Shown here: positions 52,429 through 60,544 of the stretch, piece by piece
Numbering within the stretch: the stretch's first letter is position 1
How the letters are laid out: each line of letters begins with the position of its first letter
Program-made: the position numbers and the translations under genes
Notes under the pieces: model-generated
Databases searched by the model: none
The model's input: the letters and a program-made list of their open reading frames with translations, nothing else
Told to the model about the DNA's origin: nothing
Origin: Methylophaga nitratireducenticrescens
GTDB taxonomy: Bacteria > Pseudomonadota > Gammaproteobacteria > Nitrosococcales > Methylophagaceae
Direction of reading: 5' to 3'
Length of the DNA: 64,000 bases
Assembly (NCBI RefSeq): GCF_000260985.4
Contig: NC_017857.3
Coordinates: 3,029,001-3,093,000, forward strand

Positions 52429-54105
52429 ATGCTGACGCCGAAACGTATCCATGCCCTGCCCCTACAACTTGCCAACCAGATTGCGGCTGGCGAAGTCATC
52501 GAACGCCCGGCATCCGTCATCAAGGAACTGGTGGAAAACAGTCTGGATGCGTCAGCAACAGAAATTGATGTCACCATTGAAGGCTCAGGCAGTCAACTGA
52601 TTCAGGTTCGAGATAACGGCTCAGGTATTCATCCTGATGATCTCTGTCTGGCACTGAGCCGACATGCCACCAGCAAAATTTCCTCCAGTGATCAGCTGAG
52701 CCAGATATCTAGTTTGGGATTCCGTGGTGAAGCCTTACCCAGTATCAGCTCAGTCTCTAATCTGAGTTTGATTTCCCGGCAGCACGACAGTGAATGTGGC
52801 TGGCAGATTCATCACGAGGAAGAAGAACCGGAACCCGTTGTTCATCCAGAAGGCACCACCGTGGCCGTACGAGATTTGTTTTTTAATCTGCCAGCCCGCC
52901 GACGGTTTCTACGCAGCGCGCGTACCGAGCAGCAACAAATTCTTACCACCATGCAGCGACTTGCTTTAAGCCGTTTCGATGTACGCTTTCAGTGTCAATT
53001 AAATGGCCAGCAAAAGCTCAACCTGCCCATTGCCGAGTCTGAGTCTCAGCAATTGGCAAGAATTGGCAAAATCTGTGGTCAGGCATTTGTAAAGCAAGCC
53101 ATAGCGATTGATCAACAGTTTGATATCATCACGATTAAAGGCTGGTTGGGGCATGTGGAGGCGCATCGTCCTCAAGCTGATCAACAATACTTTTTTATTA
53201 ATGGCCGGATAATACGGGATCGTCTGATCAGTCAGATAGTGCGTCAGGCCTATGCCGATTTGATTCCGGCTGGCCGTCATCCAGCCTATGTTTTATATAT
53301 GACGATTCCACTGGATCGGGTGGATGTGAATGTGCATCCCACCAAACATGAAGTTCGCTTTCGCGAAACCCGGCTGATTCATGGATTAATACATCGAGCG
53401 GTAAAAGATCAATTACAGCAACAAATAATCACCGGCCCAGCACAAACACCATCCCCGACAAATACCCCATGGGTTGCAGAAACGGCCTCTGCCTATCAAA
53501 GACATGATCTTGTCACACCTCCTCCAGAGAATCCTGTCCGTAGGCCGGTATCCATTAACCAGACTGACTCAAATGATGCTATTCAGTTAATACAGATTTT
53601 GCACCAACGCTATGTCTGGATACGCTTTCAACAACAGCATTATCTGATTGATCTTCCAAAAGCGCTCTCCAGTTCGCGCAGGCAACAATTCAGCGAGCGG
53701 CTAAAACAGCTGCCTTTGAAAAGCAGGCCGATTCTGGTACCACTCAGTCATCCATGCAGTGATGTCCAGTTAAACAGCGTTGGAAAACAACAGAAATTAC
53801 TAAACTCATTCGGCTTTGAGTTACAACCGACAGAAAATGCTGTAATCATCAAAAATATTCCCATTGCACTGGCACAGCTGGATCTGAAGACAGTGGTGTC
53901 TGCAGTTATTGTGGCTGTCTGTAAGGATGATATTGATGCAGCGGTTCTTGGTCGTTGTCTCTCGGAATTATTGAAAACCTCAGATAAGATTCCACCTCAG
54001 CAGGCAGAAGAATGGCTTAAAACGCTCACTCTGTCGGAATGCATTGAAAAGCCATGGTGTCGAGAACTTGATCTGGCGACACTTGGTAGCTTATTCTCGG
54101 ACTGA
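52429..54105 (+). CDS. mutL: DNA mismatch repair protein MutL
   Basis: Start at ATG 52429 is favoured; a GTG at 52423 in frame would add two residues. The product has about 558 residues, a little shorter than E. coli MutL (615), with a short linker. The GHKL ATPase domain is intact: ELVENSLDA, DNGSGI and SLGFRGEALPS, plus VDVNVHPTKHEVRF. The endonuclease motif DQHAxxER of MutH-lacking bacteria is absent, so it is expected to work with MutH or as a non-nuclease MutL. Confidence 0.95.
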   Translation: MLTPKRIHALPLQLANQIAAGEVIERPASVIKELVENSLDASATEIDVTIEGSGSQLIQVRDNGSGIHPDDLCLALSRHATSKISSSDQLSQISSLGFRGEALPSISSVSNLSLISRQHDSECGWQIHHEEEEPEPVVHPEGTTVAVRDLFFNLPARRRFLRSARTEQQQILTTMQRLALSRFDVRFQCQLNGQQKLNLPIAESESQQLARIGKICGQAFVKQAIAIDQQFDIITIKGWLGHVEAHRPQADQQYFFINGRIIRDRLISQIVRQAYADLIPAGRHPAYVLYMTIPLDRVDVNVHPTKHEVRFRETRLIHGLIHRAVKDQLQQQIITGPAQTPSPTNTPWVAETASAYQRHDLVTPPPENPVRRPVSINQTDSNDAIQLIQILHQRYVWIRFQQQHYLIDLPKALSSSRRQQFSERLKQLPLKSRPILVPLSHPCSDVQLNSVGKQQKLLNSFGFELQPTENAVIIKNIPIALAQLDLKTVVSAVIVAVCKDDIDAAVLGRCLSELLKTSDKIPPQQAEEWLKTLTLSECIEKPWCRELDLATLGSLFSD

Positions 54106-54132
54106 TTAAACATGCACTGAGGCGGTTTTCAA

Positions 54133-55248
54133 ATGGATCGAACCCGTACAGGTTCCACAATCATCGCGGCAATACTCGCTGTTATCGTGATATTACTGTT
54201 TGGCTATCTGTTATGGAGTGATGCGCCGCCAAATCGAAGTGAATTAACCGTCGACCCGCCGATAGAAGTAATCGAACCTGATTTACCGCTGGAAATTATT
54301 CGCTCCGCTGATGATGTTCCGGATAGTGAAACCATTCGGGAACAGGAAGCAGAAGCATTTGTAGATAATCTGGCGAAGTCTGATGCAGATACGATCATTA
54401 TTAATGAATATGACGATATGTTTGTCCGCCCGGACAGCATTATTGCTCTGCCAGAACTCGAACAACGCGTCACCACATTAAAAAGTCTGATGGATGACAA
54501 ATCGCTCAGCGATGATACCCCGGTAACCCTTCGCTATACCGAAGAAACCCGTGAAGATACCACCTTGCAGGAATTGGAAACTCAGGAAGAGGATCATATC
54601 GCGCCGATTACCATCGTGACTGAACAGGGCGAGACCATTACCGCCCCGCTGGTAGAGCTGTTAAAACGTGAAGATATTGATCACCAGGCGCCAGTAACTC
54701 AAATCCGTCAGCAGAAACAGGTCAAACAGCTTAAAGCAAGCGAGCTGGCCGAGTCAGGTATTCCAGAGGATCAGGAAATTTCCGTCACCATCAGTCGTGG
54801 TGTACAAAAGCTGGATATCGCCGACTTAATTGATAGTGATTCAGAAGAAATGCAGGACAGTCTGTTTTATCTGCACCGGGTAACGGAAGAAGATATTCAA
54901 GGTCTCTGGGGTATTATCCAGACCGGCTTGATTCGCAATTTTCGACAGGGAATCCGCCTGCAGCGAGATGGCTCAGACCAAAAAGTCAGTGTACTGATTC
55001 CGGCGGATGCAGATGAACCGTTGCCCACCGGACTAAGTTCATTTTTAGGCAAGATCCTGCATGATAAAGTATCGACCAGTTACGTTTATAACTTCAACAC
55101 TCACACCATGGGCTATGATCCTGACCTGATCCGTCCCGGACAGGAACTGATTTTAATCCGCTTTTCCAGTGATGAAATTAAACAGATTTACCAATTCTTT
55201 GCTGAGCAACGCAACAATACAACAGAAACTTTTGCTATCGGTCGCTGA
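54133..55248 (+). CDS. Acidic membrane-anchored protein of unknown function
   Basis: Protein of 371 residues. One transmembrane helix at about 9-28 (IIAAILAVIVILLFGYLLW) is followed by a highly acidic periplasmic or cytoplasmic region rich in Glu and Asp (DPPIEVIEPDLPLEII, DDVPDSETIREQEAEAF). The C-terminal part (YLHRVTEEDIQGLWGIIQTG, YDPDLIRPGQELIL) is a compact fold that I do not recognise. It stands between mutL and a possible 24-residue protein, and may be co-transcribed with both. No function is claimed. Confidence 0.6.
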   Translation: MDRTRTGSTIIAAILAVIVILLFGYLLWSDAPPNRSELTVDPPIEVIEPDLPLEIIRSADDVPDSETIREQEAEAFVDNLAKSDADTIIINEYDDMFVRPDSIIALPELEQRVTTLKSLMDDKSLSDDTPVTLRYTEETREDTTLQELETQEEDHIAPITIVTEQGETITAPLVELLKREDIDHQAPVTQIRQQKQVKQLKASELAESGIPEDQEISVTISRGVQKLDIADLIDSDSEEMQDSLFYLHRVTEEDIQGLWGIIQTGLIRNFRQGIRLQRDGSDQKVSVLIPADADEPLPTGLSSFLGKILHDKVSTSYVYNFNTHTMGYDPDLIRPGQELILIRFSSDEIKQIYQFFAEQRNNTTETFAIGR

Positions 55249-55322
55249 TGATTGTTGAAATTATTTTGATCCTGATTGTGCTTGGCATTATTGCCTTTGC
55301 ATGGTGGTTTCCGTTTGAGTGA
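55248..55322 (+). CDS. Possible 24-residue single-span membrane protein
   Basis: An ATG shares one base with the TGA stop of the preceding gene (TGATG), giving translational coupling. The 24-residue product is nearly all hydrophobic (IVEIILILIVLGIIAFAWWF, then PFE) and would form one membrane span. It ends with TGA at 55320-55322 and overlaps the 3' end of the convergent RND pump gene (ends 55288). Too short to judge by codon statistics. The exact coupling and membrane-like composition support it, but expression is not shown. Confidence 0.4.
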   Translation: MIVEIILILIVLGIIAFAWWFPFE

Positions 55323-58300
55323 GTCGTTGCTTGTTAAACTCACCATATCGAAGCATCACACTGGGCAATACCAGTAAAGTCAGCAACGTTGATGAAATCA
55401 GCCCGCCGATAATAATGGCCGCCATCGGCCCCATAATTTCGCGACCCGGGCTGTCGGCGTTAATTGCTATTGGCAACATCGCCAACGCCGTGACCAGCGC
55501 CGTAATTAAAATCGATGGCAGACGCTCCAGCGCTCCCTGAATAGCGGTTTCCATCACCCAGGCCTTACCCTCATGTTCAATCAGATGCTGATAATGTGAG
55601 ACCAGCATAATGGCATTTCGCAGGGTAATGCCAAACAGCGTCACAAACCCCACCAGCGAACCAATCGATAGCACCCCTCCTGTTACCCAGGCTGCCACCA
55701 CACCACCCAATAGCGAAAAGGGTAAATTCAGTAACACCAGCCAGGTATTACGCACACTGCGCAGTGCCATATACAATAAAATGATTACGATGAGTCCAAC
55801 CAGAACGGAATGAATCATCAGATCCTTACGTGATTCAGCCTCAGCAACAGCTGTACCGGTAAACTCGGGATAGGTATCTGCATCGAACTGCACATCCTCA
55901 TGGACCCGTTGTTGCAGTTCCTGGAAAAATGAACGTAAATCGCGTCCGGTGACATTACAGGTAATCGTTTGCAATCGCTGAGCCCCATGATGCAGAATCG
56001 CATGTCTGCCGGAAACCTGTTGTAACTCAGCGACATCCCCCAGAGTCAACATCCTGTTATCTGAAGTACGTAATGGCATACTCAGAATCTGATGTGGCTG
56101 TTCACGCAAGTCGGGTGGCAACACCACGCGAATATCAAACAAACGGTTCCCCTCAGATATCTGCCCAACCTGAATACCATCAAATGCTGCTTTGATATTC
56201 TGCATTACCGTCGCGGGCTGCAGACCCCACTGAGGTAATTCTTCGAGTTTAATGCGTAATTGCAGCTGGGGTTCCCCCGGCGGAGCACGCAACTGGATAT
56301 CTGTGGCTCCCTCAATATCCGCCATCACCTCAGCCACTTCGCGCGCTTTATAATCAAGTGCATCCAGATCATAGCCGTATATATTGACTACCACCGGCGA
56401 GGTATAACCGGAAATGGTTTCATCAATCCGCTCGGTCAGGAAGGTGTTTACTTCAGAACTGATGCCCGGAAACGCTTCCAGAATTTCACGAATTTCATCC
56501 AGAATAACTTGTTGCTCAGGCCCCGAAAGAGGCTCCAGGTCCACTTCATATTCACTGTAATGGGTGCCAAATGTATCGGCGCCGCGCTCTGCACGTCCTG
56601 CCCATTGTGATGTGGCTCGTACCCCAGGTATTGCAGCTACCTGCTGTTCAATCAACCCGCCAATTCGCAAGGATTCCTCCAGCGAGGTACCGGGCACACT
56701 TGCGGTGTGAATAATGTAATGCCCCTCACGCAGCTCTGGCAGGAAACGTCCACCAAAAAAAGGCAATAAACTGGCTCCAGCAACACACAACACCAATACG
56801 CTGATTATCATCAGTTTGGGAAATTGACATGTGACTTTTAAGACGCGGCCATAGAGGATTTGCAGCCAGTGGATCAGTGGTGGCTCAGAAGTTCGGGTAA
56901 CCCCAATCCGACTAAGTAACGTATGACATAAAGCCGGTGTGACCGTTAACGCCACAAGTAACGAAGCCAGAATCGCCAGAATATAAGCCTGACCTAATGG
57001 CTCGAACATTCGTCCAGCCACTCCGCCCAGAGTTAATAAAGGCACAAAAACCAGCATCACAATTAAACTGGCATAAACAACCGAACCACGGACTTCCATT
57101 GAGGCTTCATAGACAATCTGAATCACTGGGCGGGGTTCTTTTAAAGCGGCGTTTTCACGCAGCCGTCGGAAAATATTCTCGGTATCAATAATCGCATCAT
57201 CAACCACTTCACCCAGCGCGATAGCCAAACCACCCAGCACCATAATATTGATGTTGACCCCGAATTCCAGCAGCACTATCAACGCAGCAAACAATGACAG
57301 CGGTATGGCTGTCATCGAAATAATCGCCGTGCGCAAATTGAACAGGAATAAAAACAGCACTAACAGCACCAGACTACCACCGACCAGCAGATGATGTTGG
57401 ATATTCGCCAGGGAAGTTTGAATGTAATTAGCCGGACGGAATAAATCGGCATGTAACTCAATACCATCGACTTCAAACCCATCACGAAACTCATTCAACG
57501 CCGTTTCGATGGCTTGGGTTACTGCCAGAGTATTGGCTTTATATTGACCGATTACCATCAATACAATGCCAGGTTCACCACTGACTGCGGCGCCGCCGAT
57601 GGCGGGTGCTGGGCCATATTCGATGGTTGCCACATCACCCAAATGCAGCACAGACTGTCCCTGCTGACGAATGACTACTTTCGCCATTGTTTCAGCACTC
57701 ACTGGGAATCCGACCACTTGCAACATCATGCGCTGGTTACTGTTTTCAATAAATCCGCTGCCTTGTAATACAGTAGCTTCCCGGGCAGCTGTAACGATAT
57801 CCATGGGCGACAGCTGGTATAAAGCCAGTTTTTGCGGATCGAGCTGGATCTGCATTTGCTTCTCTGCACCACCAAACACATTGATATCAGCTACCCCGTC
57901 AACGGCAAGCAATCTGGGGGTTAATGTCCAGTCCACCATTTCCCGCAGTCGCATCAGGCTCTGCTGATCGGATGTTAACCCGATGGTCATGATGGTGCCG
58001 GAAGAAGATTCCAGGGGCACCATTAAAGCGGGCCCAACGCCCTGCGGTAATTGTCCCTGTGCTGGCATCAACCGCTCAGACACCAACTGGCGGTTAAGAT
58101 AAATATCGCTTCGATCTTCAAAGGTAATGATCACAACGGACAATCCGGGCGTCGAAGCTGAACGTACAAACATCACATCCGGAAGACCACCCAGTGCGTT
58201 TTCAATCGGTTGCGTCACCAGGGTTTCCACCTGCTCGGCGGTAAATCCTGACGCTTCAGTCTGAATAATGACCTGCTTCGGAGCAAACTCTGGAAACACA

Positions 58301-58410
58301 TCCAGACTGGCTTTGTAGAGCTGATAGGAACCATAGCCCAACATTAATAACGCTAATGCCAATACCACACCGCGGGCACGAACCGAAAAGGCAACTAAAT
58401 GAGAAAGCAT
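55288..58410 (-). CDS. Heavy-metal efflux RND transporter permease (CzcA/CusA type)
   Basis: Protein of 1040 residues with the RND architecture: an N-terminal membrane helix, two large periplasmic loops and about 12 helices. GEVVDDAIIDTENIFRRLRE with adjacent acidic residues in the fourth helix region matches the heavy-metal RND family rather than the multidrug AcrB type, and ITLRNAIMLVSHY is in the second half. It exports divalent or monovalent metal ions or other substrates with proton antiport. The adaptor gene lies directly upstream. Metal specificity cannot be assigned. Confidence 0.9.
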   Translation of the reverse strand: MLSHLVAFSVRARGVVLALALLMLGYGSYQLYKASLDVFPEFAPKQVIIQTEASGFTAEQVETLVTQPIENALGGLPDVMFVRSASTPGLSVVIITFEDRSDIYLNRQLVSERLMPAQGQLPQGVGPALMVPLESSSGTIMTIGLTSDQQSLMRLREMVDWTLTPRLLAVDGVADINVFGGAEKQMQIQLDPQKLALYQLSPMDIVTAAREATVLQGSGFIENSNQRMMLQVVGFPVSAETMAKVVIRQQGQSVLHLGDVATIEYGPAPAIGGAAVSGEPGIVLMVIGQYKANTLAVTQAIETALNEFRDGFEVDGIELHADLFRPANYIQTSLANIQHHLLVGGSLVLLVLFLFLFNLRTAIISMTAIPLSLFAALIVLLEFGVNINIMVLGGLAIALGEVVDDAIIDTENIFRRLRENAALKEPRPVIQIVYEASMEVRGSVVYASLIVMLVFVPLLTLGGVAGRMFEPLGQAYILAILASLLVALTVTPALCHTLLSRIGVTRTSEPPLIHWLQILYGRVLKVTCQFPKLMIISVLVLCVAGASLLPFFGGRFLPELREGHYIIHTASVPGTSLEESLRIGGLIEQQVAAIPGVRATSQWAGRAERGADTFGTHYSEYEVDLEPLSGPEQQVILDEIREILEAFPGISSEVNTFLTERIDETISGYTSPVVVNIYGYDLDALDYKAREVAEVMADIEGATDIQLRAPPGEPQLQLRIKLEELPQWGLQPATVMQNIKAAFDGIQVGQISEGNRLFDIRVVLPPDLREQPHQILSMPLRTSDNRMLTLGDVAELQQVSGRHAILHHGAQRLQTITCNVTGRDLRSFFQELQQRVHEDVQFDADTYPEFTGTAVAEAESRKDLMIHSVLVGLIVIILLYMALRSVRNTWLVLLNLPFSLLGGVVAAWVTGGVLSIGSLVGFVTLFGITLRNAIMLVSHYQHLIEHEGKAWVMETAIQGALERLPSILITALVTALAMLPIAINADSPGREIMGPMAAIIIGGLISSTLLTLLVLPSVMLRYGEFNKQRLTQTETTMQRQ

Positions 58411-58455
58411 CCGTGTTCCTGTTAATTATCGAATAAGGAGGTACTGATGATTTGG

Positions 58456-59529
58456 CTAGTCATCATCATCGTCTTCATCATGAATTTGCCATTTGAACTC
58501 TTCTGATAACAATGTCTGAGCACCTGAGGTCACAACCGCATCACCTGGATGGAATCCCTCCTGCAGATAAATACCTTCCACCGAGTCATGACCATTCAGT
58601 AACGAAATACGCTGAAAACGCTGATCATCCATGCGCAAATAGGCCCATGGCTGGCCCGCGTACCAGACCACTGACTGATACGGAATCAGCACCGCTGAAA
58701 ATGCACCCTGCTCAGTAGGCACCCATACCTGTAACTTTGCACCTTCCTGCAAAGAGGATGATTTGTTCAGAAAAAACCAGGTCTCGCCACTTAACACCGG
58801 ATCGACACTGATGGCAGCGGCAAGCCGTTGCGCCTGACCTACATTATGTTGCTGGTTGGTTTGCTGCCAACGTAGGGTATCAACACGCTGGGATAAGCTT
58901 TGTTTTGGTGGCAACGTGACTTTAAGAAGAGTCTGTTTGCGTGACATCAGCAGATTGAATTGTTCTCCACCGTTAATAATCCAATCCGCAACGGGTTGAG
59001 GCCATTGCTGACGAACTTCAGCGTGACAATTGTCTACTAGTTGCTGTTTTAACTCGGATTCAGCCTGAGCGAGCGATAAATTAGTTTGCGCATAGTTCAC
59101 TTCTTTTGAAGCCACGCTTCCAGTGGCTTGCTGAAGCGTTTTTAAACGCGATAACTCTTTACTCATCCCCTGTTGATTGACCTTAGCCATACGAAGGTTC
59201 ATTTTTGCTTCAGAGCAGCGCGAGTGGGCTAATTGCAGCTCCCGGGTCGGTATAACCACTGCCATAGCTCGTATTTCGGGGGTATAGAAACTTTCCATCA
59301 ACGTCTGACTTTCGATGGAGGCCATTTTCTGTGCGGCTTCGGTTAACTCAACCGACAGCGCAAACTGATGATTCTCCACCTCGTCATCACTATCATTGTC
59401 ATCATGATCGTCAACAAGATGTTTCTCTGCAGGGACAAGTGAATCAAGTAATGGCGATAAAAAATAAAGTGCTGCAACTATCGCTAAAACACTGACGATC
59501 CACAATAAAATACGCTGACTGGAATTCAT
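58456..59529 (-). CDS. RND efflux periplasmic adaptor with acidic/His-rich ends
   Basis: Start at 59529 (MNSSQRILLWIVSVLAIV, a signal-anchor) is preferred because the longer frame to 59631 would overlap the tRNA-Phe promoter. The product has about 357 residues. After the membrane anchor comes an Asp/His-rich stretch (DDHDDNDSDDE) and the C-terminus ends HDEDDDDD, both likely metal-binding. The middle has the alpha-helical hairpin and lipoyl-like parts of membrane-fusion proteins. It pairs with the RND permease 45 bp downstream. No outer-membrane TolC-like partner is adjacent. Confidence 0.85.
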   Translation of the reverse strand: MNSSQRILLWIVSVLAIVAALYFLSPLLDSLVPAEKHLVDDHDDNDSDDEVENHQFALSVELTEAAQKMASIESQTLMESFYTPEIRAMAVVIPTRELQLAHSRCSEAKMNLRMAKVNQQGMSKELSRLKTLQQATGSVASKEVNYAQTNLSLAQAESELKQQLVDNCHAEVRQQWPQPVADWIINGGEQFNLLMSRKQTLLKVTLPPKQSLSQRVDTLRWQQTNQQHNVGQAQRLAAAISVDPVLSGETWFFLNKSSSLQEGAKLQVWVPTEQGAFSAVLIPYQSVVWYAGQPWAYLRMDDQRFQRISLLNGHDSVEGIYLQEGFHPGDAVVTSGAQTLLSEEFKWQIHDEDDDDD

Positions 59530-59621
59530 TTTTATTTGCTGCCCCGATGCAAAACTGCCCGTCATTACAGCATGGCTGTCTAAATGCCACAAGGAGAAAT
59601 TCCCGGGATGCTGAACATGAC

Positions 59622-59650
59622 TTGACAGCAAGCACGCGTGCAGGTTTAAT
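59622..59650 (+). promoter_or_regulatory. Strong sigma-70 promoter for tRNA-Phe
   Basis: -35 TTGACA (59622-59627) is consensus; a 17-bp spacer follows; -10 TTTAAT (59645-59650) matches five of six. A GC-rich stretch follows the -10, as at stringently regulated stable-RNA promoters. The tRNA begins 13 bp downstream of the -10. Confidence 0.82.
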
Positions 59651-59663
59651 ACCGCACCTTGTT

Positions 59664-59739
59664 GGCTCGATAGCTCAGTTGGTAGAGCAAGGGATTGAAA
59701 ATCCCTGTGTCCCTGGTTCGATTCCAGGTCGAGCCACCA
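59664..59739 (+). tRNA. tRNA-Phe (anticodon GAA)
   Basis: 76 nt including the encoded CCA. Acceptor stem GGCTCGA pairs with TCGAGCC, the D-loop is AGCTCAGTTGGTAGAGC, anticodon stem-loop GGGATTGAAAATCCC has GAA at the anticodon position, and the T arm CCTGGTTCGATTCCAGG is intact. The overall sequence matches bacterial tRNA-Phe. It is preceded by a near-consensus promoter and followed by a terminator hairpin. Confidence 0.98.
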
Positions 59740-59747
59740 TCGAATTC

Positions 59748-59782
59748 AAAGCCCGGTTTGCATTGCAACCCGGGCTTTTTTA
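59748..59782 (+). terminator. Rho-independent terminator of tRNA-Phe
   Basis: GCCCGGTT (59751-59758) pairs with AACC(C)GGGC (ending at 59775, with one bulged C), loop TGCATTGC-like, followed by TTTTTT. Flanking AAA completes a canonical shape. Confidence 0.9.
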
Positions 59783-59999
59783 TTGGCTGTTATTCCTGCC
59801 TTTGATAACAAACCACTGATGACAGAGTGTTGATAGATATTTATCCGCAGATTACGCAGATTTTCGCAGATATAAAGTTGTCTTGTTGGCCGCAACCCTC
59901 TTCATTAGATATGAATATTCACCTCAGAGGTACAGGGGGCACGAGATTACATTTTAGAGCTAAAGCCGCTGTCCCCTGAATATTAGTAGTAAGAAATGT

Positions 60000-60030
60000 A
60001 ATCCGCAGATTTCACAGATGAACGCAGATT
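60000..60030 (+). repeat. Family B repeat inside the 475-bp element
   Basis: AATCCGCAGATTTCACAGAT followed by GAACGCAGATT; three units with one changed to CACAGAT. It is in the same orientation as the left end. Confidence 0.75.
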
Positions 60031-60119
60031 AGGCATTAAAAACTTAATTGACTGGCTCTTCGGCCTATCAACAGAGCTAGATTGATTTTGATTAATTCAG
60101 GCGCTGAAGAATGGGTGAT

Positions 60120-60145
60120 GTTGGGTTTCACTGGTTCAACCCAAC
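60120..60145. repeat. GTTGGGTT...AACCCAAC hairpin, a third repeat type
   Basis: Stem GTTGGGTT (60120-60127) pairs perfectly with AACCCAAC (60138-60145) around a 10-nt loop (TCACTGGTTC). Extended context GATGTTGGGTTTCACTGG resembles an intergenic repeat seen widely in bacterial genomes, as I recall. It is only one copy in this window. Confidence 0.55.
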
Positions 60146-60184
60146 TTACGCTGCGATGACAACTATTTAAACGGGGCTTCTTGG

Positions 60185-60205
60185 TTTCTGTGTCTCCATG
60201 GTTAA
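60185..60205 (-). repeat. Degenerate family A copy
   Basis: On the minus strand TTAACCATGGAGACACAGAA; two CACAGAG-like units, the first changed to CATGGAG. Confidence 0.6.
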
Positions 60206-60305
60206 CTTTAATATCCAAACATAGGCTGGCTACAAAGCTACCTCAATGAAAGCACCTTTAATATCTGCGAAAATCTGCGTAATCTGCGGATAAATATCTA
60301 TCAAA

Positions 60306-60335
60306 TCTCTGTGCCCTCTGTGCCTCCGTGGTTAA
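60306..60335 (-). repeat. Family A copy, inverted, adjacent to the 475-bp element
   Basis: On the minus strand: TTAACCACGGAGGCACAGAG then GGCACAGAG. Directly adjoins, in order A-linker-B, the family B end at 60261-60304 with linker ATTTGATAGATA. It is in inverted orientation to the copy at 62556. Confidence 0.82.
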
Positions 60336-60544
60336 TTTCGTTTTTGCCCTACATATATAGATAGAAAACCTTCGCTGTGGTAAAAAAAACACACATTCGT
60401 ATCTAAATGACCAAATTCACATTTTTTTGTTGTAAAAGTGTTGCAAAGGTTTTGTAGATGTGGAAAATACACTCTTAACCGCGAAACATTCCGGTTACGA
60501 GAGATACTTAAAGTAATCTGTTAACAACTAGAAGGTGAACAGAC
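60336..60544 (+). other. Porin upstream region
   Basis: AT-rich region between the repeat nest and the porin. It contains a Shine-Dalgarno AGAAGGTGA ending seven bases before the ATG, and possible promoter parts (TTGCAA near 60442, TACACT near 60469) whose spacing is not ideal. No gene is seen. Confidence 0.4.

Larger units (their letters stand above)
59830..60304. mobile_element. 475-bp non-coding MITE-like element with 44-bp perfect terminal inverted repeats
   Basis: The left end (59830-59873) begins TTGATAGATATTTATCCGCA and contains a family B copy (CGCAGAT x3). The right end (60261-60304) is its perfect reverse complement over 44 bp. Inside are a further B copy (60000-60030), a degenerate A copy (60185-60205), a GTTGGGTT hairpin (60120-60145) and no convincing reading frame. 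A family A copy lies just outside the right end (60306). No target-site duplication is evident from the sequence. It could be a non-autonomous element or two repeats in opposite orientation. Confidence 0.65.

Noticed and set aside
58456-59631. Adaptor start at 59631
   Set aside because: It would run through the tRNA-Phe promoter region; the anchor-like start at 59529 fits the family better.
60036-60218. 60-codon open frame on the minus strand inside the 475-bp element
   Set aside because: It is made partly of repeat sequence, has no ribosome site or recognisable composition and overlaps the hairpin.
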